A stretch of DNA of 44,792 nucleotides from an uncultured Eubacterium sp. (lineage in GTDB: Bacteria; Bacillota; Clostridia; Lachnospirales; Lachnospiraceae): positions 1 through 44,792 of the forward strand of contig USBB01000020.1 in assembly GCA_900552795.1 (NCBI GenBank), in the 5' to 3' direction. The notes under the pieces were generated by a model that was not told the DNA's origin, did no database searches, and saw only the letters and a program-made list of their open reading frames with translations. Position 1 is the first letter of the stretch; each line of letters starts with the position of its first letter. Positions 42,959-44,792 of the stretch are shown here, in pieces. The position numbers were made by a program, and so were the translations under genes.

Positions 42959-44641
42959 ATGAAGAATTACTTAAAAAATCTTAAAGTATCGAAAAAATTA
43001 GGTTTCTCATATCTGATAATTTTGATTGCTTACATATTCTCAGTACTTATAGGCATTATAAGTATCTCAGTTATTAATGTACAACTTAAAAATTTTTATG
43101 AAAAATCTTACTACAACACAAAATTACAATTAGAAATAAGAAAAGATATTCAGCTTGTAGGAAAAAACGTATTATGGGCTATGAGTGTCGATACAATAAG
43201 TGAAACGCAGGAAAAAATGAAAAACGCAACTACATGTTCAGATTATGTTGAGCAGAATATTAATTTATTGGAACACAGCTTTAACAACGACGAAATAGTT
43301 GCAAGACTGGATAAAGCTTTTCAACAGTTAAAATCTGCAAGAGTAGAAGTATTACGGTTTGCAGGCGCCAATAAAAAACAAGAAGCATTATTCGTCTTTA
43401 ATTCAGTTTACAGTGATGCAACAGAAAATATTCAGAATATTTTGTTAGAAATCGGTGAGATTGCAGATAAGCAAGCAAAAGATGCATACAAATTATCTAT
43501 AGCACTCGGTATTGGCGCAGCTGTATTTATGGTTGTTATCTCGGTTGTGAGCGTGATTTTATGTTTAAAACTCAAAAAAATCATTATATCAAGTATTAAT
43601 GAACCGATTAATGAATTGGAAGCTGCCGCAGAAAACCTTAGAAACGGCAATCTGAACATTGAAATTAATTACGAAAGCGAAGATGAGCTTGGACAGCTTG
43701 CAGGCAATTTCCGTGCAGCATGTTCACATATTCAGGAGGTTGTTGATGATACCGGTTACCTTTTAAGCGAAATGGCTGATGGCAATTTTAATGTTGATAC
43801 CGACATTGAAAATCGCTACACAGGCAATTTTGAAGAATTATTATCAAATATACGCTCATTTAACGCTAAGCTGAACGATACATTAAAACATATAAACGAA
43901 GTATCTGATTATGTTGCTACAGGCTCTGAACAGCTTGCAGAAAGTGCTCAGGAGCTTGCAGAGGGTGCTACCGACCAGGCCGGTGCAATCGAAGAGCTTA
44001 CAGCTACTGTTGAAAATGTTTCAGGTATCTCAGAAGACAGTGCAGAGGGTGCAATTCAGGCTGCTCAATTAATTTCCAGTTCAGCTAAAGAAGCAGAAAA
44101 CAGCAGAGAAGAAATTGAAAACCTCACAGCTGCAATGGAGCGCATATCTACAACATCAAAAGAAATCGAAAACATTATTGCTGATATTGAAGATATCGCA
44201 TCACAGACAAATCTGTTATCATTAAATGCTTCTATTGAGGCCGCAAGAGCCGGCGAAGCCGGAAAAGGCTTTGCAGTTGTTGCAGACCAGATTGGTAAAC
44301 TTGCCACAGACAGTGCTCAATCTGCTATCAACACAAGAAACCTTATAGCTAAAGCTTTAAATGAAATTGAAGCAGGAAATGAAATAACTAAACACGCAGC
44401 AACTTCTATCGGTAAAGTATTATCTGACATGGCTGCCTTTGCTTCAACTGCTTCAGAATCAGCTGAAGGTTCACGTGCACAGGCTGATATGCTTAAGCAG
44501 ATAGAACAGGGAATTGAACAGATTTCTTCTGTTGTTCAAAGCAACTCCGCAGCTGCACAGGAGACGTCTTCAGTAAGCGAAGAGCTTTCTGCACAGGCTG
44601 ATTCATTAAAGGATTTAGTCGGAAGATTTACACTTAAATAA
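42959..44641 (+). CDS. Methyl-accepting chemotaxis protein
   Basis: 560 residues. TM1 is about 17-38, a helical extracytoplasmic domain runs about 40-180, and TM2 is about 183-205. A HAMP domain (INELEAAAENLRNGNLNIEI) and a second HAMP-like stretch (LSEMADGNFNVDTDIENRY) come before the signalling domain with tip IEDIASQTNLLSLNASIEA and ARAGEAGKGFAVVADQI. It ends LKDLVGRFTLK with no CheR-docking pentapeptide. Two ATGs follow ACAGGAGG; the second (42959) has better spacing. It is divergent from the CotF-like unit. Confidence 0.94.
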   Translation: MKNYLKNLKVSKKLGFSYLIILIAYIFSVLIGIISISVINVQLKNFYEKSYYNTKLQLEIRKDIQLVGKNVLWAMSVDTISETQEKMKNATTCSDYVEQNINLLEHSFNNDEIVARLDKAFQQLKSARVEVLRFAGANKKQEALFVFNSVYSDATENIQNILLEIGEIADKQAKDAYKLSIALGIGAAVFMVVISVVSVILCLKLKKIIISSINEPINELEAAAENLRNGNLNIEINYESEDELGQLAGNFRAACSHIQEVVDDTGYLLSEMADGNFNVDTDIENRYTGNFEELLSNIRSFNAKLNDTLKHINEVSDYVATGSEQLAESAQELAEGATDQAGAIEELTATVENVSGISEDSAEGAIQAAQLISSSAKEAENSREEIENLTAAMERISTTSKEIENIIADIEDIASQTNLLSLNASIEAARAGEAGKGFAVVADQIGKLATDSAQSAINTRNLIAKALNEIEAGNEITKHAATSIGKVLSDMAAFASTASESAEGSRAQADMLKQIEQGIEQISSVVQSNSAAAQETSSVSEELSAQADSLKDLVGRFTLK

Positions 44642-44681
44642 ATCTCTTAGATAAATTCATTGAATTTCATAGACTACTTAT

Positions 44682-44726
44682 AAATAATAGTCAAGCATGA
44701 CATATATCCATGCTTGACTATTATTT
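44682..44726 (+). terminator. Terminator of the second chemoreceptor gene
   Basis: Perfect 18-bp stem AAATAATAGTCAAGCATG (44682-44699) with its complement at 44709-44726 and a 9-base loop. It is followed by TATTACTTTT. It lies 40 bases after the stop. Confidence 0.9.
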
Positions 44727-44746
44727 TATTACTTTTAGGGTTATAG

Positions 44747-44792
44747 GACAAAACGTGTTGATGGGTTAATCCCATTCAACAAACGTTTTGTC
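44747..44792. repeat. Large hairpin at the window edge
   Basis: GACAAAACGT (44747-44756) pairs with ACGTTTTGTC (44783-44792), GTTGA (44757-44761) with the TCAAC at 44776-44780, and TGGG (44762-44765) with CCCA (44771-44774), around a TTAAT loop. It may be a terminator of a gene beyond the edge or a repeat; the flank is cut. Confidence 0.5.

Noticed and set aside
1..44792. tRNA, rRNA, IS element or prophage genes
   Set aside because: None was recognised on either strand; gene order and strand runs look like ordinary chromosome.

Overview
The window is a 44.8 kb piece of a low-GC Firmicutes chromosome, most likely a Lachnospiraceae member (Lachnospira/Butyrivibrio-like, possibly motile). The evidence is AT-rich DNA, strong Shine-Dalgarno sites, sigma-A type promoters, two methyl-accepting chemotaxis proteins, a FliB-like protein, and gene neighbourhoods of the kind seen in gut Clostridia. 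I see no phage, insertion sequence, CRISPR array, rRNA or tRNA. No gap between genes exceeds 300 bases.

Layout. 1-9.3 kb, minus strand: housekeeping genes lysS (cut by the window start), greA, dusB, a small unknown protein, birA, a small membrane protein, argF, a SleB-type cell wall hydrolase with a WalR-like operator, a SpoU/TrmH rRNA methyltransferase and pfkA. 9.3-15.8 kb, minus: dnaE, ftsH (with an unusual Gly/Asn/Tyr repeat N-terminus) and a Sfp-type phosphopantetheinyl transferase. 16.0-18.6 kb, plus: a Tet(M)-like translational GTPase fused to a C-terminal NYN (YacP/Rae1-like) nuclease domain. 18.6-22.8 kb, minus: a four-gene operon of a FliB-like Cys-cluster protein, an ABC ATPase and two ABC-2 permeases. 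22.9-25.2 kb, plus: an amino-acid ABC importer whose substrate-binding and permease parts are fused, with the binding domain apparently circularly permuted. 25.3-28.1 kb, minus: lgt, a YkgJ-type protein, nth and a zinc-dependent phospholipase C family protein. 28.2-30.6 kb, minus: a hybrid histidine kinase.

30.8-34.3 kb looks like a peptide modification/export locus: a PqqD-domain + HprK-like kinase fusion directly followed by an MsbA-type ABC exporter, then a convergent 124-residue protein with a leader-like N-terminus (YEKPVL...EGVYAASG) and a beta-rich core. 34.5-35.3 kb is an AAC(3)-family acetyltransferase. 35.6-38.8 kb is a stand-alone carB. 39-44.6 kb holds a MATE transporter, a chemoreceptor, a CotF-like pair and a second chemoreceptor.

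The best candidates for something undescribed are the PqqD-HprK/ABC/EGVYAASG locus, the Tet(M)-like-NYN fusion and the permuted binding-protein/permease fusion. Several intergenic regions also hold a dispersed hairpin repeat family, and one holds a long nested inverted repeat. Start codons were chosen from Shine-Dalgarno placement, and several differ from the longest possible reading frame.
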